Source: CALOCN01 sp942491735 (GTDB taxonomy: Bacteria > Eisenbacteria > RBG-16-71-46 > JABDJR01). Taken from it: DNA of 64,000 bases. Location: NCBI GenBank assembly GCA_942491735.1, contig CALOCN010000001.1:620001-684000 (forward strand), written 5' to 3'. The notes beneath the pieces were generated by a model. It did no database searches. It saw only the letters and a list, made by a program, of their open reading frames with translations, and was not told the DNA's origin. The translations under genes were made by a program, and so were the position numbers. Within the stretch, counting starts at the first letter, position 1. The number at the start of each line of letters is the position of its first letter. Positions 35,022 to 42,480 of the stretch are shown piece after piece.

Positions 35022-36509
35022 TTACTCCATGGCGGCGAGGCTCGCCAGCAGTTCCTCGTTGGTGCTGTGCCGTTGCATCAGCTTGAGCAGCCCCAGCATC
35101 GCCTGATCCGCCGGATAGGTGGCGGCCAACCGGCGCAGCTTGTAGAGGCGGCCCACCACGTCCTCCGGATAGAGCTTCTCTTCCTTGCGGGTGCCGCTCT
35201 TGCCGATGTCCACCGCCGGGAAGATGCGCTTCTCGAAGAGGTCCCGGGACAGCACGAGCTCCGTGTTACCGGTGCCCTTGAACTCCTGGAAGATGACCTC
35301 GTCCATGCGCGACCCGGTCTCGACCAGGCCCGTACCGACGATGGTCAGGCTTCCCCCGTGCTCGATCTTGCGCGCGGCGCCGAAGATCTGGCGCGGGGCC
35401 AGCATGGTGTTCGCGTCGAGACCGCCGGATAGCGTGCGACCCGAGTTTCCCTGCACCGAGTTGTAGGCGCGGGCCAGGCGGGTGATGGAATCCAGAAGCA
35501 ACACCACGTCCTGGCCCTGGAGTACGGGCTCCACGATGGTGTTGATGCACTCCTCGACGATCTGGATGTGGTCCCGCGTGGACATGTCGCTGGATGCCGC
35601 GAACACGTTGGCGTGGGTGGACCGCTTGAAGTGGGTCACCTCTTCCGGGCGTTCGTCCACCAGGAGCGCATAGACCGGGACGTCCGGGTGATTCTCCCGG
35701 AGCGCCTCGGAGATCTGGATGAGGATGGTCGTCTTGCCCGCCTTGGGGGGGGAGACGATCAGGGCGCGTTGTCCACGCCCGATGGGGGCGATGAGATCGA
35801 TGACCCGGGTGGAGAAGCATTCCGGTGTGGTCTCGAGCTTGAACCGCTCGAACGGATCGATGGAGACCTGGTCCTGGAGAGCCTTGAGGATCTCCAACCC
35901 CCGGTGCCGGTCGCCGCCACCCCGACCGCGATTGCCCCGGTTGCCGCCCGGTCCACGACGGTTGCCCTTGGTCTCCGCCGCGGCGATGCGGGACGCGGTC
36001 GCGTCGCGCAAGCCGTTGCGGTTGCCCCGGGCAGGACCGCCCCGACGGCGATTCCCGCGGTTGTCTCCGCCGTTGTATCCGTCTCCGCTTCCGCCACCGC
36101 CACCACGGCGGCCGGAGCCCCCCCGGCGCACGCGACGGCGCGGTTCGCCCCGTCCGTCACCGCGCGGCTCCCCGCGGCTCTCTCCCCGCGGCTCGCCACG
36201 GTTCCCTCCGCGGGACTCGCCACGGCCGTCTCTGCGAGGTTCCCCTCGTCCATCCCCCCGAGGCTCGCCCCGGCTGTCCCCGCGCTGCTCACCGTCGGCG
36301 TCGTCCCGGCGCGGGCGCCGGCCACGGCCAGGGGAAGAGGCAGCGTCGCGTGTGTGGCGTAGACGCCGTGCGGCGGCTTCCCGCACACGGTTGGTCGAGT
36401 CGCCTTCCTGGGGTTCTTTTTCTTCGGGCGGATTATCCCCGGATGCTTCCGGGTTGCCGCGGCGACGCCGCAAGCGGGCGGGTCGCCTCAGCTTTCTTTC
36501 TTCGGCCAT
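35022..36509 (-). CDS. rho: Transcription termination factor Rho with RG-rich N-terminus, no OB-fold seen
   Basis: A 495-residue protein. The C-terminal about 280 residues are a standard Rho RecA-type helicase: Walker A SPPKAGKT (253-260), Walker B VVLLLDSITR, Q-loop region ARAYNSVQGNSGRTLSGGLD, R-loop IGKSGTRKEE. The first about 205 residues are low-complexity and basic: residues 76-124 are repeats of RGEPRGDG type, then RGG/RGN-rich stretches to 200. The usual Rho helix-bundle and cold-shock-like RNA-binding domain (about residues 50-120 in E. coli) cannot be found; the ATPase begins with SIDPFERFKLE directly after the RG tract. The tract probably supplies RNA binding (inference). Confidence 0.93.
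   Translation of the reverse strand: MAEERKLRRPARLRRRRGNPEASGDNPPEEKEPQEGDSTNRVREAAARRLRHTRDAASSPGRGRRPRRDDADGEQRGDSRGEPRGDGRGEPRRDGRGESRGGNRGEPRGESRGEPRGDGRGEPRRRVRRGGSGRRGGGGGSGDGYNGGDNRGNRRRGGPARGNRNGLRDATASRIAAAETKGNRRGPGGNRGNRGRGGGDRHRGLEILKALQDQVSIDPFERFKLETTPECFSTRVIDLIAPIGRGQRALIVSPPKAGKTTILIQISEALRENHPDVPVYALLVDERPEEVTHFKRSTHANVFAASSDMSTRDHIQIVEECINTIVEPVLQGQDVVLLLDSITRLARAYNSVQGNSGRTLSGGLDANTMLAPRQIFGAARKIEHGGSLTIVGTGLVETGSRMDEVIFQEFKGTGNTELVLSRDLFEKRIFPAVDIGKSGTRKEEKLYPEDVVGRLYKLRRLAATYPADQAMLGLLKLMQRHSTNEELLASLAAME
36120..36290 (-). repeat. Degenerate in-gene repeats encoding the Rho RG tract
   Basis: The DNA repeats units encoding RGEPRGDG/RGESRG (on the plus strand CCGCGGCTC-like blocks). 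It is a low-complexity coding repeat that may vary in length between strains by slippage, not a CRISPR array. Confidence 0.6.
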
Positions 36510-37137
36510 GTCGGTCCTCTGTTCTGGGACTTATCGTATGGAGCTGGGCCGGACGGGGGGAAGACCCGTCCAAGGGGCGCACGCTCCCGGATGCCGTGCC
36601 ACGTAGGGCACGGACTGTACTGGCAGATCAAACTCGGGCTCGGGTCCGCGATCGTTCTTCCGATCGCCGCATGCGAACACGGGTGCCGGCGTCCTCTTCC
36701 GCCATCACGGCGGGTCGCCGAGGAATTCTCTTCCGTTCCGACGTGATCCCCGTTCACGTCCGGGCTTCGACCTCGCATCGACCGGATAAGCTGGGGTGGT
36801 CGACTATCGGGGGGAGGTCGGCTAAAAGGGGTGAGGTCCGTCTCTCAACGGCTCCCTGAGTATACCGGATCGACGATTGCCCGGCCACTCGGGAACCTGG
36901 ATGCTTCCTGGAGTGGCCACGCGACCGGAAAACGGGACGGTGGTCCTGCCTGTGCCACCCGTGCCGCTACCCCTCCCGGTATCGGCTCCCCTTGCGAACG
37001 TCATTAGGATGCACCCCCCGAGGCGTTCCGTCCAGCCTTTCGTGATGGGGGGAGGGTGGAAAACGCACGGGGGGCCGCACTTGGCGGGCTGGGCCGTGCT
37101 ACGCTTTTTGTCCAACTCATACCCATTGGAGGGTCCC
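36510..37137. other. Gene-free stretch between rho and the Sec-peroxiredoxin
   Basis: About 630 bases with only short unsupported frames. On the rho side there are two hairpins, GGACGGG/CCCGTCC (36551-36571) and CGTGCC/GGCACG (about 36596-36612), which could belong to a rho leader. TATACT on the minus strand at 36860-36865 is a possible -10 box for rho. The divergent promoter for the peroxiredoxin should also lie here. Confidence 0.45.
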
Positions 37138-37581
37138 ATGCTCAACGTTGGCGACTCGGCGCCCGACTTCGCCGTCCCCGATCATCTGGGCGAAACCGTT
37201 CGCCTCTCGGATCTGCGGGGACAGCACGTGGTGCTCTGGTTCTATCCCAAGGCCGATACCCCCGGGTGAACGATTGAAGGCAATGGGTTCCGTGATCGAA
37301 CCCAACAGTTCAAGGATGCCAACGCGATGATTCTTGGGGCCAGCTTCGATACGGTGGAGGAGAATCGCGCCTTTGCCGAGAAGTTCGACTTTCCCTATCG
37401 CCTGCTGTGCGACACGGAACGAACCCTGGGGCGGGCCTACGGAGCGACCGCGTCGGACGAAGGTAACCCCGCTCGAATTTCCTACCTGATCGGGCCGGAC
37501 GGGATCATCACCCACGTCTGGAAGGTGGCCAATGCCGCCGACCACCCCCAGGAGGTTCTGGCCGCCCTGGGAGCACCGTGA
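37138..37581 (+). CDS. Selenocysteine-containing peroxiredoxin (Bcp/PrxQ type) with in-frame TGA at codon 44
   Basis: From ATG 37138 (GGAGGG upstream) the frame reads GDSAPDFAVPDHLGETVRLS, then FYPKADTPG, a TGA at 37267-37269, then TIEGNGFRDR and a full peroxiredoxin C-terminus to a TGA at 37579-37581, 147 residues in all. The TGA falls exactly on the peroxidatic Cys codon of the TPGC motif (compare C45 of bcp at 27350), and a hairpin of bacterial SECIS type follows. All 103 codons after it stay open and homologous, so read-through as Sec44 is the best explanation. The +5 resolving Cys is absent (N49); C91 is the only other thiol. Sec-containing peroxiredoxins are known in bacteria. A nonsense mutation is the alternative. 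The phosphodiester glycosidase gene starts five bases after the stop. Confidence 0.9.
37284..37304 (+). promoter_or_regulatory. Candidate bacterial SECIS element
   Basis: TGGGTTC (37284-37290) pairs perfectly with GAACCCA (37298-37304) around the seven-base loop CGTGATC. The stem starts 14 bases and the loop 21 bases after the TGA. The loop has GU at positions 2-3, as expected for SelB-binding bacterial SECIS hairpins. It lies inside the coding region. Confidence 0.8.
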
Positions 37582-37585
37582 GTCC

Positions 37586-38425
37586 ATGAACGGCCCTTGG
37601 CGGTGGTCCGTGCCCGTGGCGGCAGCCGTTCTGTTTCAGGCAGCCGCCGCCGTTTCCGGGGATCCACAGGTTCCAAGCCTCACCGTAGGCGCCTGGCAGA
37701 CCCTGGGCCAGGGGATCGAAGTGGGTGAGGGGCAGGCCGATCGGTATTGCGTCGGCTCCCGGACGGTCAGCGTGGTCCGCATGGACCCCTCCCGGTGCCG
37801 CATCGCTCCCTTCCACGAAGCAGAGGAACCGGATCGACCCCGGAGAACCACCGGTGAGTGGCTGGAAACCCTGGAGGCCTCGGTCGCGTTCAATGCGGGG
37901 CTGTATGACGAGTCCAGACAGCACCTGGGGCTCTTGCAGCGGGACGATGTTCCGCTGGCCGGGATCCGCCACCGCTCCTGGCACGGCTACTTCGTCGCGG
38001 ACCTGCGGGACGGAGAGACCGGAGCCCCCGCGACCATTCTCGAAGGAGACCGCGAAGAGGATCTTGCCCGCGTCGAGACCTATCGCACCGTCGTCCAGAG
38101 CATGATGCTGCTGGACCGGGAGGGAAAGACCCGGGTTCGCCGTACGGAACGCACCGCGCGGCGCGTCCTCCTCGCCGAGGACGTCGAGGGGCGAATCCTG
38201 GTGCTGGTGACCCATGGGAGCGCCACCCTGTGGGAGGCGGCCCGCCTCCTCGCCGAGTCCGAGTTGGACATCGTCGCCGCCATGGCTCTGGACGGGGGAA
38301 GCGAGGCGCAACTGGCGGTGCGCACGCCCAACGCTTCGGAGGTTCATGCCGGCACTCCCCGTTCCTGGGACGGGGCGGTCCATCCCCCGGCAGTCGTTGC
38401 GGTGTGGCCGGGAGAAATCAGGTAA
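37586..38425 (+). CDS. Exported phosphodiester glycosidase (NAGPA) domain protein
   Basis: A 279-residue protein with a signal peptide (WRWSVPVAAAVLFQAAAAVS). The NAGPA/DUF2233 fold is recognised by VRMDPSRCRIAPFHEAEEP, VAFNAGLYD and the closing AAMALDGGSEAQLAV. Family members remove GlcNAc from phosphodiesters or act on polysaccharides; the bacterial role is mostly unknown. It starts five bases after the Sec-peroxiredoxin stop, so the pair is probably one transcript. Confidence 0.75.
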   Translation: MNGPWRWSVPVAAAVLFQAAAAVSGDPQVPSLTVGAWQTLGQGIEVGEGQADRYCVGSRTVSVVRMDPSRCRIAPFHEAEEPDRPRRTTGEWLETLEASVAFNAGLYDESRQHLGLLQRDDVPLAGIRHRSWHGYFVADLRDGETGAPATILEGDREEDLARVETYRTVVQSMMLLDREGKTRVRRTERTARRVLLAEDVEGRILVLVTHGSATLWEAARLLAESELDIVAAMALDGGSEAQLAVRTPNASEVHAGTPRSWDGAVHPPAVVAVWPGEIR

Positions 38426-38426
38426 C

Positions 38427-39572
38427 TTGTTCAGGAACAGCGTCTTGACGGTTTTGGTGGGGTTCGGGGTCCTGGGGGTCGGGGCGCCCTCCCGTGCCGA
38501 GGCACCGGCGATCCTGGACTTCGGCGGCAACGACCCCTCGCAGTGGTCCTGGACCCCGGATCCGGAGACCGGCACCCTGACCTTGGGCTCGGTGGACCTG
38601 TCATGGGAGCCTTCGCCCACGGCGTGGCGCGTGGATCTGCGGTTCGCCCCGGTGGACCTCACCCCGGAAGCATGGCCCTGGAGCGTGCCGCTGGTCCGCC
38701 CGCTCATGGCGCCGTCCCTGGGCAACACCAACCGGCTTGTCGTTTCCTGTGTGCAGGGTCTCACCCCGGGCACGCGCTATGTGATCCGCGCGAGGGCCAT
38801 CGCTCCGGACGGCGCGCCGGGTCCGCTCACAGACCCGGTGATCCTTCAGGCGCCCGGGGAGGAAGTCTTCTTCACCGAGACCATCCCGCTCGGCGACCTG
38901 GAGTTGTGGACCTGGGGGCGTCGGGTCACCGAGCCCGAGGCGACGATCCGGTACGTCTCGGGGACCCTGGTCGTGAACGGGTTCTATCGGGGAGCGGCCT
39001 ACAACCGGACCCCGGCCATGGACCACCTGGTGACCCGGTACGGGCAAAGCCCTCGCTTCCTGGAACTGCGTGACGGCGGAATGGCGCCGGAGCCCGCGGC
39101 GCAGCAACTCCACTACGAGCACGAGGTCCTGGTCCGTGAAGCGGGATCCCGGGTCCAGGGTCCGGACCTGGCCAAGGCAATCGAGTTTCTGGAGGCGTCC
39201 TCCCTGGTCGATAGCGCCGCGGTTCTGGAGGGGATCACGGTGGAGATCCGCTTCGCCGGAACCGAAGAGCTACGGATCTACAGCCTGGGAGCCCACACCG
39301 TGGAGCCCTGCGTCATGCCGGGATTTCCCGCTGTTCACCCCGATTTCGCGCGTGGGGCGGTCTCCTGGATTGCGAAGCATGCCCAGGCCTCGGGGGGGCC
39401 ACGCATCGCGTTGCTGGCCGGGGAAGGACTCATGCTGCTGCGCTCCGAGACCGACCGGGCCGACTTCCGGACCCAGGTGCAGTTCCTGCGCGAACATCGC
39501 ACGACGTGGGGGCTCCCGTCCGGTCCGCTCAGCGAGGCGAGCGCCCTCGAGCTGCTCGACGTCGGCTTCTAG
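38427..39572 (+). CDS. Secreted protein of unknown function
   Basis: A 381-residue protein with a likely TTG start one base after the previous stop and a signal peptide (VLTVLVGFGVLGVGAPSRA). The first domain resembles a FnIII/lectin-like sandwich (RYVIRARAIAPDGAPGPLTD). The second has repeated beta strands (ATIRYVSGTLVVNGFYRGAA) and ends in an alpha/beta region. No catalytic motif was recognised. The stop overlaps the convergent MEMO gene stop (CTAG). It is likely co-expressed with the glycosidase gene. Confidence 0.65.
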   Translation: MFRNSVLTVLVGFGVLGVGAPSRAEAPAILDFGGNDPSQWSWTPDPETGTLTLGSVDLSWEPSPTAWRVDLRFAPVDLTPEAWPWSVPLVRPLMAPSLGNTNRLVVSCVQGLTPGTRYVIRARAIAPDGAPGPLTDPVILQAPGEEVFFTETIPLGDLELWTWGRRVTEPEATIRYVSGTLVVNGFYRGAAYNRTPAMDHLVTRYGQSPRFLELRDGGMAPEPAAQQLHYEHEVLVREAGSRVQGPDLAKAIEFLEASSLVDSAAVLEGITVEIRFAGTEELRIYSLGAHTVEPCVMPGFPAVHPDFARGAVSWIAKHAQASGGPRIALLAGEGLMLLRSETDRADFRTQVQFLREHRTTWGLPSGPLSEASALELLDVGF

Positions 39573-40819
39573 TCCGCCTGCCAGAGCCCCACACTGGCAT
39601 AGCTCACCGTCCCGGTGGGATCCGTGGCCTGCTCGTACCGCAGCAACTTGCCCCGGCAGGGCGGGAGCGCGGTCAGGGCGCCGAAGATGGGACTCAGCCC
39701 GCAGATCCGTCGTGGGTCCCCCCCCTCCATGACCGCGCGGTAGAACGGTTCGGCTTCTCCGGTACAGACCACGCCGAGGGTCTCGCGATCCTTGACCTCC
39801 AGGAGTTCGAGTTCCTTCCCGGTCAGCGGGTCCGCTTCCCCGAAACGGGGTCCCACGTGGGCCAGATCGGCGGCGGCGATGACCAGCGTGCTCCGCGGGC
39901 GTTCGGCCAGGAGATCCCGCAGTTCGGCCAGGAAGGGGGTGTTTCGCGGGGTGGGCGGATCCATGGTCTCGCTGGTGGCCAGGTTGCCGTCCTCGTCGAT
40001 GACCAGGGGACGCAACGAACCGCACAGGACCGGAACCATCCGCAGGTCCCGTCCACGGGCGCGAAGCCCCGCCAGCATGATGGCCTGGAACTCGATGGAG
40101 TGTTCCCGGCGGTGATAGAACTCCGCCCGGGCGGGAGAGCCCGAGGCGTCGCGCAACCGGGTCGCCGCCTCCCGGTCCACCGGCACCGTGCCCAGCGGGG
40201 TCTCGTAGGGCTTGTCGGTGACGATCCAATCCGGCTCCCCACAGGCATGCGCGGTTCCCAACACCACCACGGTCTCGATCTCCGGGGACCCCAGGATCTC
40301 CCGATAGGCCAGGGCCGTCGCCGGTCCCCCCACCCGCAGGTCGATGTGCGGTGCGACCAGCCCAGCCAAACGACCCGCGGGACGCGGACCGGGCTCCTCC
40401 AGGGATTCCGCCGCGAGGAAGAATTCATCGAGGGTGCTGGTGGCGGTGGCGGGGTCGGCCGGGTACGAGGCCCCGGCATGGGCCACCGGGCGGGTGGGCG
40501 CTTCCAGGAACGACTCCAGCAGGGTCTCCCGACGCAGGGAAAAGGCGGGGGTCTCCAGAAGCCACGCGTTGTCCAGGCGACTGACCAGGGCCCTCAGTTC
40601 GACATCCTCGGGTCTGGAGCCGTAACGCTCCTGGAAGCGGCTGCGCACGTCGTCGAGGGTGCTGCTGCCGTCGCAGTGAGCGGCCACGAACAACGCGGCT
40701 TCGCTCAGCACCAGTTCCTCCTCGGAGAACCCCTCGGGGTCCCGCAGCAGGTACTGATCCCCCTCCTCTTCGGGAAGACGAAGGATCTCGAGCGCCCGCA
40801 GTCGTGGCAATGGGTCCAT
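39569..40819 (-). CDS. MEMO1-like protein (AmmeMemoRadiSam system protein B) with N-terminal extension
   Basis: A 416-residue protein. From about residue 140 it is a MEMO1-fold domain: VAHAGASYPADP, LVAPHIDLRVGG, VVVLGTAHACGEPDW, REHSIEFQAIML and AADLAHVGPRFG. These place the conserved His residues of the nonheme-iron-dioxygenase-like pocket. Bacterial homologues usually pair with AMMECR1 and a radical SAM protein, neither of which is adjacent. The first about 130 residues are an extra helical domain. Its ATG overlaps the dienelactone hydrolase stop (TGATG). Confidence 0.85.
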   Translation of the reverse strand: MDPLPRLRALEILRLPEEEGDQYLLRDPEGFSEEELVLSEAALFVAAHCDGSSTLDDVRSRFQERYGSRPEDVELRALVSRLDNAWLLETPAFSLRRETLLESFLEAPTRPVAHAGASYPADPATATSTLDEFFLAAESLEEPGPRPAGRLAGLVAPHIDLRVGGPATALAYREILGSPEIETVVVLGTAHACGEPDWIVTDKPYETPLGTVPVDREAATRLRDASGSPARAEFYHRREHSIEFQAIMLAGLRARGRDLRMVPVLCGSLRPLVIDEDGNLATSETMDPPTPRNTPFLAELRDLLAERPRSTLVIAAADLAHVGPRFGEADPLTGKELELLEVKDRETLGVVCTGEAEPFYRAVMEGGDPRRICGLSPIFGALTALPPCRGKLLRYEQATDPTGTVSYASVGLWQAD

Positions 40820-41499
40820 CAGGCCAGGTGCTTCCGGAAAAAGGAGAGGGTGCGTTCCCAGGCATCCTGCGCGGCTTCCGCGTTGTAGACCTCGCCGCGG
40901 GTGTCGTTGAAGAAGGCGTGATCGGCGCCGGGATAGATGTGGAAGTCGGGGGTCACCCCGTTCTCGAGGAGCGTGCGCTCGAGCTCGCCCACCACGTCGG
41001 GTGTCACCATGGAATCGTTCTCGGCAAAGCAGCCCAGGACCGGAGCCCGGAGAGCCGCGAAGTCCGGTTTCACGCTGGGATGCACGCCGTAGAAGTCCAC
41101 CACCGCGCCGATGTTGCCGTTGGCTCCGGCGGCGAACAGGGCAAGCTGTCCTCCCATGCAGAACCCGATCACCCCCAGTGTGGCCGAACTGCAGGCATCG
41201 TGGCGCAGGAGGAACTCCCCCGCGCCGCGCAGGGCCTTCTCGGTCTGCTCGATGTTGAGCGCCATGAAAAGCTTTCCGGCCTCGTCGGGGGAGGTTGTGG
41301 TTTCGCCTTCGTAGAGGTCGGGAGCCAGCGCGGTGAATCCTGCCTTTGCGAACCGCTCGGTGACCTCCACGATGTGGGGCACCAGCCCCCACCATTCCTG
41401 AAGCACAAGAACCCCGGGGCCGGAGCCACTGCCGGGGATGGCAAGCACCCCGTCCGTGTTGTGGCCGTTGGCGGGGAAGGTGACGCGTTCGGATGCCAT
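40819..41499 (-). CDS. Dienelactone hydrolase family protein
   Basis: A 226-residue alpha/beta hydrolase with a cysteine nucleophile, C114 in GFCMGG, and D162 in ENDSMV and H194 in ADHAFF. This Cys-Asp-His triad defines dienelactone hydrolases (carboxymethylenebutenolidase in chlorocatechol breakdown), though most homologues have unknown substrates. No catechol pathway genes are nearby. AAGGAG precedes the ATG. It heads a two-gene unit with the MEMO gene. Confidence 0.9.
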   Translation of the reverse strand: MASERVTFPANGHNTDGVLAIPGSGSGPGVLVLQEWWGLVPHIVEVTERFAKAGFTALAPDLYEGETTTSPDEAGKLFMALNIEQTEKALRGAGEFLLRHDACSSATLGVIGFCMGGQLALFAAGANGNIGAVVDFYGVHPSVKPDFAALRAPVLGCFAENDSMVTPDVVGELERTLLENGVTPDFHIYPGADHAFFNDTRGEVYNAEAAQDAWERTLSFFRKHLA

Positions 41500-41559
41500 G
41501 GTCGCTCCTTGGGAATCGTCTGCTCTCCGGAGCGAAGTATAGTCCAGCCCATGGGGACG

Positions 41560-41588
41560 GGGTGAGAGCGTATCCGCTATCCTCACCC
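41560..41588. promoter_or_regulatory. Hairpin / inverted repeat in the divergent promoter region
   Basis: GGGTGAG (41560-41566) is inverse to CTCACCC (41582-41588), with an inner AGCG-TATC-CGCT pair. It lies between the divergent dienelactone hydrolase and acyl-CoA dehydrogenase genes, 26 bases before the latter. It may be an operator or a 5' UTR hairpin. Confidence 0.45.
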
Positions 41589-41614
41589 GTCATGATCACA
41601 TTGCGGGAGGCATC

Positions 41615-42472
41615 ATGAGTGCGCTGTCGACACTGACCGTCATTGGAGCCGGAACCATGGGCCACGGGATCGCCCAGGTGGCGGCGTTGTCCGGGTACCG
41701 TGCCGTGCTGGTCGACGCCGCGCCGGAGGCCCTGGAACGGGCGCTGGTTTCGGTGCGTGAGAACCTGGAGAAGGGCGTCTCCAGGGGAAAGCTCACCGCC
41801 GCGGATCGCGACCGCGCCCTGGCCAACCTCGGTACCGCCGATTCCATCGAGACCGGCGTGGCCGGGGCCGAGGTGGTGGTCGAGGCCGTTCCCGAGATCC
41901 TCGAGGTCAAGCAACGGATCTTTGCCACCCTGGGTGAGGTCGCTCCGGCCTCGGCCATCCTGGGCACGAATACTTCGTCCCTTCCCGTGGGAGAGATCGC
42001 CGGGGCGACCACCCATCCGGAGCGGGTGGTCGGAATGCACTTCTTCAACCCGGTGCACATCATGCAGCTCCTGGAGATCGTGCAGGCGCGGGACACCTCC
42101 GAGGCCACCGTGACCCGCGCCCGGGAGATCGGGGCCCGGTTGGGCAAGGAGTGCATCGTGGTGCGCGACGTTCCCGGGTTCGCCACCAGCCGGCTCGGTC
42201 TGGTGCTGGGACTCGAGGCCATGCGGATGGTGGAGCAGGAGGTGGCTTCGGCACAGGACATCGACACCGCGATGACATTGGGCTATCGGCACCCCATGGG
42301 CCCGCTGCGGTTGACCGACCTGGTGGGCCTCGACGTGCGTCTGGCCATTGCCGAACACCTGTACCGGGAATTGGGGAGCGAGGCGTTCCGACCGCCGGGG
42401 ATTCTTCGCTCCATGGTCGCGGAAGGCAAGCTGGGCAGGAAGAGCGGCGTCGGTTTCTACGACTGGGAGTAA
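41615..42472 (+). CDS. 3-hydroxyacyl-CoA (3-hydroxybutyryl-CoA) dehydrogenase
   Basis: A 285-residue Rossmann dehydrogenase. The NAD-binding GxGxxG is VIGAGTMGHGIAQVAA; the catalytic region is VVGMHFFNPVHIMQLLEIV with the conserved His, then VVRDVPGFATSRLGL. Length and domain order match Hbd/PaaH-type enzymes that oxidise 3-hydroxyacyl-CoA in beta-oxidation or butyrate metabolism. GGGAGG precedes the ATG. The PhoH-like gene follows after eight bases. Confidence 0.93.
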   Translation: MSALSTLTVIGAGTMGHGIAQVAALSGYRAVLVDAAPEALERALVSVRENLEKGVSRGKLTAADRDRALANLGTADSIETGVAGAEVVVEAVPEILEVKQRIFATLGEVAPASAILGTNTSSLPVGEIAGATTHPERVVGMHFFNPVHIMQLLEIVQARDTSEATVTRAREIGARLGKECIVVRDVPGFATSRLGLVLGLEAMRMVEQEVASAQDIDTAMTLGYRHPMGPLRLTDLVGLDVRLAIAEHLYRELGSEAFRPPGILRSMVAEGKLGRKSGVGFYDWE

Positions 42473-42480
42473 CCCGCACC

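Noticed and set aside
36120..36290. CRISPR-like repeats
   Set aside because: They are in-frame codon repeats encoding the RG tract of Rho, without unique spacers or cas genes.
37139..37581. Simple pseudogene explanation for the TGA-interrupted peroxiredoxin
   Set aside because: The stop lies precisely at the catalytic Cys codon, the rest is intact and a SECIS-type hairpin follows; chance decay would not give all three.
39569..42358. 929-codon minus-strand frame
   Set aside because: Only its last 416 codons are the MEMO gene; the rest is antisense to the dehydrogenase gene or out of frame in the hydrolase gene.
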